Positions 11,986-22,901 of a stretch of 64,000 nt of DNA are shown here, one piece after another. The first letter of the stretch is position 1. Each line of letters begins with the position of its first letter. The DNA is from Fagopyrum homotropicum (taxonomy: Eukaryota; Streptophyta; Magnoliopsida; Caryophyllales; Polygonaceae). The position numbers and the translations under genes were made by a program. The DNA lies in the NCBI GenBank assembly GCA_033239125.1, contig BSWB01000004.1, positions 125,249,235-125,313,234 on the forward strand, in the 5' to 3' direction. The notes below the pieces were generated by a model. The model ran no database searches. It was not told where the DNA came from and saw nothing but the letters and a program-made list of their open reading frames with translations.

Positions 11986-12764
11986 TCACCAAGATAACAC
12001 TAAGATCCACTCATTGACCCTAGATGCATCTATCTCGGCATAAAATTCTGGATAGTTCCTCTGGATACTATCCTTAGTCTCCCATGTAGCCTCCTCAGGT
12101 CCACATCTAGACCACTGTATCCTCAGCATAGGAATGTCCTTCAAACGCAGGCGTCTCACACCTCGTTCTAGGACTACAATAGGATGCTCAACAAAGGTGT
12201 GGTTCGGCTCCACCACCAAATCATCATAACTCATAATGTGCCTCGGATATGGTATGTACTCCCTCAGCTGAGACACATGAAACACAAGGTGAACACCCTC
12301 TAACCTCGAAGGCAAAGCTAATCTGTAGGTTGCCCTCCCAACTCTATCCAGTATCTCGAAAGGACCGACATATCGGGGACTCAACTTCCCCTTTATGCCA
12401 AAACGTCGGACGTCTCGCGTCGGAGATACTCTCAATCAGACATGAGCAACTACCCTGAACTCTAGAGGCCGACGCCTCTTGTCTGCATATGACTTCTGGC
12501 AACTCTGAGCAGCCAGCATCCTCTCTCTAATCAGCGCTACTCGAGCCCTATCATCCTAAATCTGCTCTGGCGCTATCCCACTGATACTGCTAGGCTCGTC
12601 CAAGCATAAAGGTGTACGGGACCGACGTCCATACAACGCCTCATAAGGAGCCATCCCAATAGATGCATGTCAGCTGTTGTTGTATGAGAACTCAACAAGT
12701 GGGAGGTAGTCAGACCATCCCTATCCCCAATCCAACACACAAGCTTGCAACATGTCCTCCAAGG
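11986..12764 (-). pseudogene. Chromovirus integrase C-terminal part with chromodomain-like tail
   Basis: This is the downstream half of an integrase gene cut by the solo LTR at 12765. Directly left of the LTR the frame reads EDML and then, with a frameshift, the catalytic-domain end (ACVLDWG, YNNSYH, MAPYEALYGR; 12760-12573). From 12435 to 11986 it continues through KLSPRYVGPFEILDRVG and VFHVSQLREYIP to a chromodomain-like tail with LRLKDIPMLRIQWSRCG and EATWETKDSIQRNYPEFY. In chromoviruses this domain steers integration to chromatin marks. A TGA stands in front of the LRVSPTR block near 12436. Broken by frameshifts and stops as well as by the insertion. Confidence 0.87.
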
Positions 12765-14476
12765 TGTTCGCCCCAAAGCGTGCGTGCAAATAAGTTTTAA
12801 ATTTATAAAACTAGAATAAGAGCAAGCGAACCCGTAGTGTGCGGATCGGCGTAGATTAGCAAGTATTCCAGAGTATCGAACTCAGGGAATTGGTGAAACA
12901 AAACCAATTTCAAGTAATCGAGCAATGTAATTATAGAAGCTTTGCAAATAATTGGGAAAACAACAACCCTAAAGATCCAGGTATCAAATTTTGGCAATCG
13001 ATTCAAGATATACTATAGATATAAGGACAGAGTCGAGAATTTGCAAAGGTATAATAAAGTAAGGTTATGTACGGTGAAGTTCCAAAACCCTATATGTCTA
13101 ACCCAAAGACTCTCTCTATAAAGGTTGTTGAGGCTGCAGTATAGAAAGGATCTAAAGGTAAGAATTAATCTCAAATACCCATGCCCAAACCCAAGGAATC
13201 AAAGACAAGCCAAAACGGTTAAGGTCGTGATACTCGAAACCGAAATAGACGATGTTGAGTCTCACTACTGCCTAGGAAAGGCAAGCCAAGCCTAGGTTAA
13301 AGTTAATCTTTAACTTTGGATCAAAGCAAAAGCAAAGTTCGTAAACATGGGGAAATCACGGTATGATCTTGAGTTCCACGGCCGTGGAAACCTAAGGGCA
13401 GGCCGTGATTTAGGGTATCGACGATATTTCTCTAACTCTCAGGGTCCAATCAAATTACGATCGATCTATCATCATCTAAGCCACAACTATCAACCCTTCA
13501 CCTTAGAATTGCTAAAGGGTTTTAGCCAACAATCACTGTCATGATATCAATATTCAAATTAAGAAGAATAAAAGATGAAAACTCTCGAAAACTCAAATAA
13601 AACCCAAAGTCAATCTCGAAATCCAAACACAAAGGTAATATGTTTATGAATCTAGAAGGATATGAACAGAAATCCTCACAAAGATCTAAAGAAGTCACAA
13701 AGAACGGGATGTCAATCCGTTCTTGAATGAAAACCCTAGAATATCCAACGTACACAATCTTTTGAAAAGTACGTCCTTCCAAATCTTCAATCCTCAAGCA
13801 AATCCCCCAATGACGGCTAAACGAACGCGAAAGTAAGCGACGGTAAGCGAGTGTAAGCAAGCATCCTGAAAACTCTCTTCTCTAGCCTTTTTATAAGGCG
13901 AGGTAGGGTTACGAGAAAGCCTAGTGACGTGGCTAACGTGGCAAAATATGACACATTACAGAATCACTAAAATCACGGTCAAGTACAACTTTCCACGACC
14001 GTGGTTTAGGGCGTGGATTTCAAATTACGGTGCCATAGGATTTCCACGACCGTAATTTAGACCGTGTAACTCTCTGAAGTGCTCCAAAATCAAGTCCACG
14101 TTCATGATGCCAAGTCCACGGCCGTGGTTTAGAGCATGGTTCCTCAAATCCTCTTCCACGACCGTATTTTAGGGCGTGGAGTTGCTTTCCTCTTTCTTTG
14201 CCTTTGTTTCGTGCAATCATCCATCCATGATCCTTCCTTAGCCTTCCTAATGCATCTCATTGCCATCAAATGTGATCAAACACTCCTTTCCTTCCTCATT
14301 TTGCTCCAATTCAAGCTTCATTCACCTAAAAACACAAAGAAGCTAGTGTAGATCTCTATACCGACAAAGTGGGTGAACTAGCTCACAATTGCTTCAAACG
14401 CATATCTAAGAACACAATAAAGAGGGAAAAACAACTAAAACAAGTGCCTAAAATATCGTCATATTTCATGCTAACA
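12765..14476 (-). mobile_element. Solo Athila-type LTR (family 1) inserted in the chromovirus integrase gene
   Basis: It runs tgttcgcc...gctaaca on the plus strand (1712 bp, TG...CA ends) and is flanked by the perfect 5-bp repeat caagg at 12760-12764 and 14477-14481. Sequence, length and orientation match the LTR at 3230-4916. No internal element sequence is left, so the copy arose by LTR-LTR recombination. It splits the host element between the codons for QTERTIQTL and EDML. It carries the CCACGRCCGTGG words at 13376-13387, 13993-14004 and 14115-14126, with decayed ones near 14044 and 14154. Confidence 0.95.
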
Positions 14477-14481
14477 CAAGG

Positions 14482-16702
14482 TCTGGATAGTCCTCTCAGT
14501 CTGACCATTTGTCTAGGAGTGAAACGCAGTCGTGAAGTGTAGACTCGTCCCCAAAGTAGTCTGAATTTGCTGCCAAAACCTCGAAGAAAACCATCCATCT
14601 CGATCAGAGACGATCGTCCTCGGTACACCATGGAGTCTCACTATCTGTCTAGTGTACTCCTCAACTAATCTGCTCACTGGCCACGTCTCTCTGATAGGAA
14701 TGAAACGTGCCGTCTTCGTCAATCTATCAACAATAACCCAGATAGCATCGAAACTCCTACTAGGCCTCAAACCGGTCACAAAATCCATGGAGACGTCCTC
14801 CCACTTCCACTGTGGTACTGGCAGTGGATGGAGCTCACCTCCAGGTCTGCAATGCTCTATCTTGACCTGTTGAGAAGTCGCACACTGAGCCACAAATCTA
14901 GCTACATCGGGCTTCAGCCCTCCCTACCAATATAAACGTCTCACATCATGGTACATTTTACTCATACCTGGATATTCAGAGTAAGGTGTACAGTGAGCCT
15001 CTTATAAGATCATCTGTCTCAGCTCTGCATCAATAGGTACACAGATGCGGTCATGTCACCTCATCACTCCATCAGCTCCAATAGAAAACTATGGTGACTC
15101 TCCACAAGACATCCTCTCTCTAATCCTCATCAAGGTCGGGCAGGTCCCCTACTTTTGTTGGATCTCATCTAACAAACCATATAAAACCTCTAAAGCAAAT
15201 AACTGGGCATCCTCATCACGAAATTGGATGTCCATCTTTAGTCAAGCTAGATCCCATCTTTAGTCAAGCTAGATCCCTCTGAAGCTGAGGTTGTACTATA
15301 CAAAATCTCAAGGTCAAATTCCTTGATCAACTCAAGCCATCGACGCTGGCGGTTATTCAACTCCCGCTGCGTGAAAATATACTTCAGACTCTTATGGTCT
15401 GTCAAGATCTGACATGTATCACCATACAGGTAATGTCTCCAGATCTTCAAAGCATGAACTACCGCTGCCAACTCCACATCGTGGGTCGGGTAGTTCTTCT
15501 CATATGTCTTCAGCTGTCGAGACGCATATGCAATCACTCTACCTCTCTGCATCAACACACATCCTAAGCCTAGCTTGGATGCATCACTGTAGACCACAAA
15601 ATCAACTGAACCCTCTAGTTGTGCCAAGACAAGAGGAAGTTAAACGCCTCTTTAACTCCTCAAAACTCTGGGCACACTGGTCGGTCCACACAAACCTGGT
15701 AGTCTTCCTCAAAAGACTCGTCAGTGGACGGGCAATCACAAAAAATCCCTGCACAAAGCGTTTGTAATAACCGGTTAGGCCAAGAAAGCTACGCACTTCC
15801 TTGACGTTCGTCAGTGTCGTCCATACGGCAACAAACTCGATCTTTGTCGGATCAACCATAATCCCATCGGCGGAGATGATGTGTCCAAGGAAAGCAACCT
15901 CAGACATCCAAAACTCGCACTTAGAGAGCTTGGCATACAGTTCTCTATCCCTCAAAATCTGCAAAACTGTCCTCATATGACCAGCGTGCTCCTCTCTGCT
16001 ACGAGAGTATACCAAAATGTCGTCAATAAAGACAATCACAAACTGATCCAGGAAGTCGATGAAGATATTGTTCATCAACTCCATGAAAACTATTGGGGCA
16101 TTCGTCAGCCCGAATGGCATCCTGAACGCAAGTCAATCCGGGAGAAAATTGTCGCTCCCTGAAGCTGATCAAGTAGATCACCAATACGAGGCAGTGGATA
16201 CCTGTTCTTGATGGTCACCTTGTTCAAATTTGTGATCAATACACAGTCTCAACGATTTGTCCTTCTTCCGCATGAAGAGGACAGGTGCACCCCATGGTGA
16301 AACGCTAGGGCGAATGAAGCCCTTCTCAGCTAACTCCTCGAGTTGCTTCTTCAGCCCCAACATCTTGACATGTACCATACGATATGGGGCCTTTGAGATG
16401 GGTCTCGTACCAGGTTCTAACTCAATACTGAAGTCCACACTCCTTTGAGGTGGCAAGCTCGACGGCTCAACAAACACATATGCAAACTCACAGTCCACTG
16501 GTATGTCTTCCAAAGCTGGACTCTCTCCATCCTTCATGGCATAGCACCAGAAGGCATCACATCCCTGTGCAATCAATTTAGATGCTCGTACGACACTGAT
16601 GACAGAACCTGTCTTCCCAAGGTCCCAACCCCGGAAGACCTCAATCTGACCAACCTTGGTAGAGACTGTAATAGTCCGTCTACCAATATCTAAAAACCGC
16701 AC
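14482..16702 (-). pseudogene. Chromovirus reverse transcriptase, RNase H and integrase N-terminal part
   Basis: Read from 16702 down. RT begins with the FSIELEPGTRPISKAPYRM block and LRLCIDHK. Near 16200-16121 YPLPRIGDLLDQLQGAT and RIDLRSG follow. At 16120/16121 the sequence jumps straight to MPFGLTNAP, so about 80-95 bp of the palm is missing compared with the family and the frame shifts. The catalytic FIDD lies in QFVIVFIDDILVYSR. RNase H spans about 15627-15247 (VYSDASKLGLGCVLMQ, TDHKSLKYIF). The integrase core (14893-14513) has the WVIVDRLTKTARFIP block, SDRDGWFSSRFW and, after a TAG where CAG (Gln) is expected, TNGQTERTIQ. It cannot be translated as one protein. Confidence 0.88.
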
Positions 16703-17530
16703 GGTGTCTATGTATCCAATTCATACCTAATATGACTTCTTCATGCATCAATGGGATGACTAAGAAGTCAACAAGTAAAACACGAGTCCCTAAACGAAGA
16801 GGACAACTACGTATCTCACGGGTACCTTTGATCCGGCTACCATCAGGTAAACCTATAGTAAAGAGTATCCCCTCAATGGTAGCTAAACTCAAACGCTCAA
16901 CACATGTATCAGAAATAAATGAATGCGTAGCACTAGTATCAAACAAAACTCTAACAAGTAAACCATGAAGCAGAATGGTACCTGTAGCAGCCGGTGCAGG
17001 TGGATCCTCTTTACTCCTCAACTCAAAAGCTCTACCTTGAGCTCCTTTGGCATCAGTGGTACTCCCACCACGACCTTTACCTCTACTCGGCCCGGGAGCA
17101 GATCCCTGAGTAGATGAACACTCAGGGACTCTCTGTTATCCTTGTGTCTGCTGCGGAGGTGTCCTTTGACCACCTCTTGCTACACTGGCAGGGGAAGAAC
17201 CCTGCTAAAATGCAACTCCACCCTGCCTACTAAAGACAGCTCGATGTCTTGGTTTACCACACGTAAAGCAAGTCACAACTGGTTTGGAACAATTTGAACT
17301 CAGGTGGCCAGGGTCACCACAGTTGTAACACTGTCGTCCCTTGTCTACAGTCAGTGCAGACGAAGGGTAACTCTGACGTCTCTGGTCCCGTCTAGAACTA
17401 GATGCTCCTCCAACTCCACTCGTCTGCCCAGTGCACTGTCTCTTCTCAGATCGTCCTGTTTGAGAAGCTCTCCTCTAACTGGCTCGCTCCCTCTCAAAAG
17501 CAGAAGCCCGGTCCTGATAATCAGCTAGGG
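16680..17530 (-). pseudogene. Chromovirus gag C-terminal end (CCHC knuckle) and protease
   Basis: From the right edge the first readable part is the gag stretch LADYQDRASAFERE (17530-17475). Next comes a single perfect zinc knuckle CYNCGDPGHLSSNC (C-X2-C-X4-H-X4-C, near 17300-17345), then TCFTCGKPRH. The protease (17021-16680) has the active-site block LFDTSATHSFIS, where the relatives I know have DSGATHSF, and the VILGMNWI block. Premature stops are present, including TAA near 17143. The gag start is missing because the Athila-type chimera begins at about 17531. Confidence 0.85.
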
Positions 17531-17571
17531 ACCTTGCTTGGAGACAAGCAAGAGGCAAGTATGGGGTATTT
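17531..17571 (+). other. Athila-type polypurine tract
   Basis: The words gacaagcaag and aagtatggggtatt precede the LTR start tgatgacatg. The same arrangement occurs at 26291-26331 ahead of the right LTR. Its presence on the left shows that the LTR at 17572 is the 3' LTR of a lost element, not the 5' LTR of the coding region downstream. Confidence 0.8.
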
Positions 17572-19166
17572 TGATGACATGAATTATGACCTATATTTAG
17601 GCATGTATTTATATAGATTTTTCCTTTATTTTGCATGCATAGACATACATTCATGGCATTTATAGTTATATTCACTTACTTTGCGAGAATAGAGGTCTAC
17701 ACAAAGTTTTACTGCATTTGTGTTGGCGAATTATGGAGCGAAATGACATATTTTATGGATCAACCCTTAAAGCGGGACAAAAAGGAGCATAAAAGGAAGT
17801 TAGGACGCGCCAAAGTATATTTTAATACCGTCTGACGCGCCAAAGTATTTTTTGATACCGTCTGACGCGCCAAAGTATCTTTTGATACCGTCTGACGTGC
17901 CAAAGTATTCTCTGATACCATCTGACGCGGCCTAGAGTATTTTTTGATACCAGCGGGCTCGACTTCTTTTCAGCCCAAATATTTAGAGTTTTGTCTTTAA
18001 ACCCTAGATTTATCCCTACAAATATCATATAGCGTTCAACATTGAAGGGCGGACTGAGAGCCCCGACGTTAGGGAGAAGTTGAGAGCTCGCATACTCTTT
18101 CATTTATGGCGGTTTATACCCGAAGAGAGAGATTTTGGATCGTTGCTTGGGAAGATTCTGAGAAGGACGCGATTTAAAGATTGTGTAGTTCGAGATTATC
18201 TTAGGGTTTGCATTTGGAGACGGATTGACACCCCGTTCTTCATTGTTTCTTAAGATTGTTGTGAGGATTTCTATTCCCTATTCCGCATTCATTAAACACA
18301 TACATTGGTTGTTTGGATTTGAGATTGATTGTTTAAGTTTTTATTGAGTTTTCGAGGATTTTACCTTTTTCTCTTCTTAACTTGATATTTGATTCAATGA
18401 TGATGGTTATTGGCTAAAACCCTTTAGCAATTCTAAGGTGAAGGGTTGATAGTTGTGGCCTAGATAATGATAGATTGATCGTAACCCGTTTGGACCCTGA
18501 GAGTGCGAGAAACCTCGTCGACAGCCTTTACCACGGTCTGTTCTTGAAAACCACGGCCGTGGTTCTTCAAGATCTAGCCGTGATTTCCTCTGTTTTACGA
18601 CTTTTGCTTTTGCTTTAATCTAAAGTTAAAGATTATATTTAACCTAGCCTTGGATTGCCTTTCCTAGGTAGTAGTGAGACTCAACATCCTCTATTTCGGT
18701 TTCGAGTGTCACAACCTTAACCGTTTTAGCTTATCTTTGATTCCTTGGGTTTTGGCATGGGTATTTGAGAGTAATTCTTGTCCTTTGATCCTTTCTATAC
18801 TGCAGCCTCAATAACCTTTATAGAGAGTGTCCTTGGGTGAGATATATAGGGTTTTGGAACTTCACCGTACATAACCTTACATTAGTTATACCTTTGCAAT
18901 CTCGACTCTGTCCTTATATCTATAGAATATCTTGAATCGATTGCCACAATTGGATATCTGGATCTTTAGGATTGCTGTTTTCCCAATATTTGCAAAGCTT
19001 CTATTCTTTATTTGCTCGATAATTTGTGAACTGAATTTGATCCCCCAAATCCCTGAGTTCGATACTTTGGAATTCTTGCTTTACTACGCCGATCCGTACA
19101 CTACGGGTTTGCTTGCTTCGATTTCAGTTTTATAATTTAAAACTTATTTGCACGCACAAGCGAACA
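17572..19166 (+). repeat. Athila-type LTR, family 1, plus orientation
   Basis: Runs tgatgacatg...gcgaaca (1595 bp). It aligns in reverse orientation with 3230-4916 and 12765-14476 over most of its length, including the conserved stretch around the word CCACGGCCGTGG at 18551-18562. It also contains a 30-bp tandem repeat (17804-17953). Directly after gcgaaca the sequence is gag-coding, with no primer site. Confidence 0.87.
17804..17953 (+). repeat. 30-bp tandem repeat, five units
   Basis: Units start at 17804, 17834, 17864, 17894 and 17924. The core reads gacgcgccaaagtat, then a T-rich spacer and gataccgtct. The first three are nearly identical; the fifth is diverged (gacgcggcctagagtat). I do not see it in the other two family-1 LTRs. 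Confidence 0.92.
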
Positions 19167-20518
19167 AGCAACAATTCTTCAACAAGGCGAATGACGCGCC
19201 AAGAGATCCAGGGAAGCTCCCAGCAAGGACAAAGAGCAACCCTAAGGGACAGATTATGACAATAACAACACAGTGGATTGAAGACTGCAGATCCAGTACC
19301 TGGGTCGGTGCCCGACCAGATGAGGAACACCTCGGTCCAAGATCAGACGAGGAACACCTCGTTCGAGGTGCCAACCGAGATGGAGCCCCAGAAAGCGAAA
19401 GATAAATCTGAATTTTATGTTCCACCTCCTACTTATAAACAACCACTTCCATTCCCTCGGTCAAGGGCGAGGGCACATCTAGACAAGCACTTTGGTAAGT
19501 TTCTAGACCTTATGAATAAAGTACATATTAACATCCTTTTCCTTGATGTCATTCTAGGGAGCCCGTCTATGGGAAGTTTTTGAAAGAGATCCTATCAAGG
19601 AAGAGGAAGATGGAGGATATTGGGGAAGTAAGGATGACATCTAAGTCTTCGAAGCTCATTCAAATCATGAAGGAGAAGATGCCACCTAAATTGAGAGATC
19701 CCGGTTCATTTTGCATTCCCATTCAAGTTGGGGATGTCATTTATGATGCATTATGTGATTTAGGAGCCAGCGTGAGTATCATCCCGCTGGAGCTTTGTGA
19801 GAAAGTCGGACTTGGAGAGCCCAAGCCGGTGAAGATGACGCTATACATGGTGGATCGCTCTATTACCCGTCCCGTGGGAATTTTGGAGGACATTCCCATC
19901 AAGTTAGGTAATTTCTACATACCTATAGACTTTGTTGTACTTGACATTCCCGCAGATTATCCCATCCCTATCATGCTCGGGAGACCATTTCTAGCAACTT
20001 CGGGTTGCAACGTGGATTGTAAGAATGCCAAGTTGAAATTCAACATTGGTGGCGATCATGTGGAGTTTGCATTGCTTGCTGCAATGAAGGGAGAGCCGCT
20101 GGAAGATGACATCTTCAACATCTATGATGAAGAAGAATCAAGAGAATTGGTGAGCTTTATTCTTATTAACGATCCTCTTGAAAAAGTTCTTAGTTTTAGT
20201 TTAATGGAAGAAGGTATAGATGTATCTTGTGATGCAGATATACAGAGCTTAAAGGCATTCGAAGCAAATCCAGGAGCTAGAATTGACAGACTGATCCAGG
20301 AGAAGAAAAGCACATTAGGTTTTGGTCCCAGTTCCAATACCTCGACCGAGGCACTTCTTGGACCAAGCGAGGTGTTCTTATCTGAAGAACATTTCGGTCA
20401 CCCACTTCGGACCTCGACCGAGGTAGCAAGCGAGATGATGTCAACTGAGACTTCTGAAAGTCCAGTTCTTCGATCTAAGTCCACTTCACTGGAAGAAGAA
20501 GGCACAGATCCACCTTAG
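19167..20518 (+). pseudogene. Athila-type gag end and protease
   Basis: The gag end starts abruptly at 19167 with QQFFNKANDAPRDPGKLP, the equivalent of the middle of gag in the minus-strand copy (near 1500). A one-base slip near 19270 moves the frame to TADPVPG...YKQPLPFPRSRARAHLDKHFGKF, and another near 19555-19565 leads into the 312-residue frame at 19580-20518. That frame holds the protease block DALCDLGASVSIIP and the flap GRPFLATSG. A linker follows that is rich in S, T and E. In it two copies of the hairpin word are read in frame as TSTE (20340-20351 and 20412-20423). Confidence 0.87.
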
Positions 20519-20560
20519 AAAGCACATCCAGTCGTAGAGCTTAAACCGTTTCTAAACCAC

Positions 20561-22032
20561 TTGAGGTATGCTTTCCTTGGTCCGGATTCTACTTATCCCG
20601 TTATCATTAGTGCTTCTCTTTCTGAAACTAAATTGTCTAAACTAATGCATGTTCTGAGGAAACATCGAAAGGCTTTGGGTTATACTATTGATGATCTTGT
20701 TGGTATTAAGCCTTCTTTTTGCATGCATAAGATACTAATGGAGGAAGATTATAAGACTTCACGGGAACCTCAAAGACGGTTAAATCCGATCATGAGAGAG
20801 GTTGTGAAGAAGGAGATTCTTAAGTTGTTGGATGCAGGTATCATATTTCCCATATCGGATAGCAAGTGGGTGAGCCCGGTGCATTTAGTTCCGAAGAAAG
20901 GAAGGATGACCCTTGTGACGATTAAGAACAACGAGTTGGTTCCAACTAGGACCGTTACGGGCTGGAGAATGTGCATTGATTATAGGAAGCTGAACATGGC
21001 CACTCGGAAGGACCATTTCCCGCTCCCCTTCATCGATCAAATGCTCGAACGGTTAGCTCAACACTCCTATTTTTGTTATCTAGATGGTTATAGTGGCTTC
21101 TTTCAGATTCCTATCCATCCGGATGATCAAGAGAAGACCACTTTCACCTGTCCATGGGGGACATTCGCTTATAGAAGGATGTCATTCGGATTGCATAACG
21201 CACCTGCTACCTTCCAGCGTTGTATGATGGCTATCTTTTTCGAGTATATAGAGGAGATCATGGAGTGTCACTTTATGGTTAGCGAAGGAATTGTTCTAGG
21301 ACACCTCGTTTCGAACCGATGTATTGAGGTCGATCGAGCTAAGATCGAGACTATTGAGAAGCTTCCCTCCCCTTGTTTTGTTAAGGGTGTGCGGAGTTTT
21401 ATCGGGCATGCAGGTTTCTATAGGAGGTTCATCAAGGATTTTTCAAAAATCTCTAAACCGCTCACTAACCTTTTGAATAAGGACGTTGTTTTCGAGTTTT
21501 CACAAGAATGTCTTGATGCTTTTTACAGGATAAAGGAAGCATTGATTACCGCTCCCATTATTCAACCTCCTGATTGGACCTTGCCCTTTGAGATCATGTG
21601 TGATGCTAGTGATGTGGCCGTAGGAGCGGTACTTGGACAAAAGAAGGATGGCCGGACCAACGCCATTTACTATGCTAGCAAGACGCTAGATGAAGCTCAA
21701 CTGAACTATGCCACCACCGAAAAGGAGCTATTGGCAGTTGTTTATGCTTTTGAGAAGTTTCGCTCTTACTTAGTGGGAGCAAAAGTTATTGTTTACACTG
21801 ACCATGCAGTTATCCGTTACTTGCTTGCTAAGAAGGATGCAAAGCCGCGCCTCATTCGTTGGACCTCTTGCTTCAAGAGTTTGACCTAGAGATTTGCGAT
21901 AAGAAGGGATCTGAGAATTCTATTGCGGATCACCTCAGCCGGCTACCTCCCTCCTCGCTCGAGAAGGATGATCTACCTATAGATGATTCATTTCCCGATG
22001 AGTACTTGCACTTGTTGGAACAATGGATATAA
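20561..22032 (+). pseudogene. Athila-type reverse transcriptase and RNase H, active site deleted
   Basis: Conserved RT blocks run from KPSFCMHKILMEEDYK through VSPVHLVPKKGRM, GWRMCIDYRKLN and GYSGFFQIPIHPDDQEKT to RCMMAIFFEYIEEIME. At about 21260 the frame goes directly into CHFMVSEGIVLGH, so the segment of some 35-40 residues carrying the FMDD catalytic motif is gone in frame. The thumb and RNase H follow (PFEIMCDASDVAVGAVLG, YATTEKELLAVVYAFEKFRSYL, VYTDHAVIRYLL). One base is missing near 21862, shifting the last part (EFDLEI, ADHLSRLPPSS) to another frame that ends at 22032. No integrase follows. The product could not have polymerase activity. Confidence 0.88.
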
Positions 22033-22901
22033 TCCTTTGTTTCACCCCATGATGAAGATGAAGTATGGGGTGAGGACACCTTCTAGCATGTTTGAGGATG
22101 ATGTACGGTCCAACTAGCGACCTTAAACCAAGCGCTTCTTGGGAGGCAACCCAAGGTATTGCTTTCTTTTCCCTTTTCTAGCTTAGTTTTGGATAGTTTT
22201 CTTCGTTTTTGTTTTGCATCCTCTAGACAGGAACTAGGTACTTTCTAACGAAGGATTATAGCTCAAGAGCTACACTGGAAGGACAGTAATTCGAAAAATT
22301 GAGAAGACGGAGCTTGACTGAGACACATCTCGGTTGTTGTCACAACACCTCGACCGAGATGCTCTTGGTCAACTGAGGCGACTAGGTCTAACATCCAGTC
22401 AGACATCTCGGTCCAGTCGGGACCACCTCGACCGAGGTGGAATCAAATTTAGCGAGGGGTATAAAAGGCGAGACGGTTTCTCTCTCCTTACCTTTTTCCC
22501 TCCCAACCGAAGCCTCGACCGCGGCGACCCCCAACTCTCAAATTCTCAGTTTTTTCCCGTTTTCCACGTTTCTTGGCTCGATTACACCAGAGGAAGCAAG
22601 AGAATCAGTTTCCAAGCAACAAACAGCAAGGAAAACGCTTCAAATCTGTAGAATTTGGGTACTTCGTTCAAAAACCCTAACTTCTTCTTCTTTTACTAAT
22701 TTCGAGCAGATCTGGCTTTGGTTGCCATTATTTGTTGCTGAAAAGGATATAAGTACCCCTTAGGAAGCTTTTGGTAGTGATTTGGGGGAAAAGAACTTAC
22801 AGATTTGAGATTTTCAATCGAACAACAGTTCTCCTCGGTCCAGTCGGATGTGTCTCGGCCGAGGTGTTCTTGGGGCAACCGAGGTGACCTTGTCAGAAAA
22901 T
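22033..22901 (+). other. Noncoding spacer between pol and the extra ORF
   Basis: It begins with the block gcgcttcttgggaggcaacc (22131-22150), which I recall from the pol 3' side of other Athila-type elements. It then carries hairpin words CCTCGACCGAGA at 22348-22359 and CCTCGACCGAGG at 22426-22437, with variants near 22513 and 22852. No open frame with recognisable protein motifs is seen. The integrase gene that should stand here is missing. Confidence 0.7.

Noticed and set aside
17804..17953. CRISPR-like array
   Set aside because: The units are adjacent without unique spacers, and the window is plant nuclear DNA.
17822..18103. Minus-strand frame with a repeated VRRYQKILW-like peptide
   Set aside because: It is the translation of the 30-bp tandem repeat in an LTR, not a protein gene.
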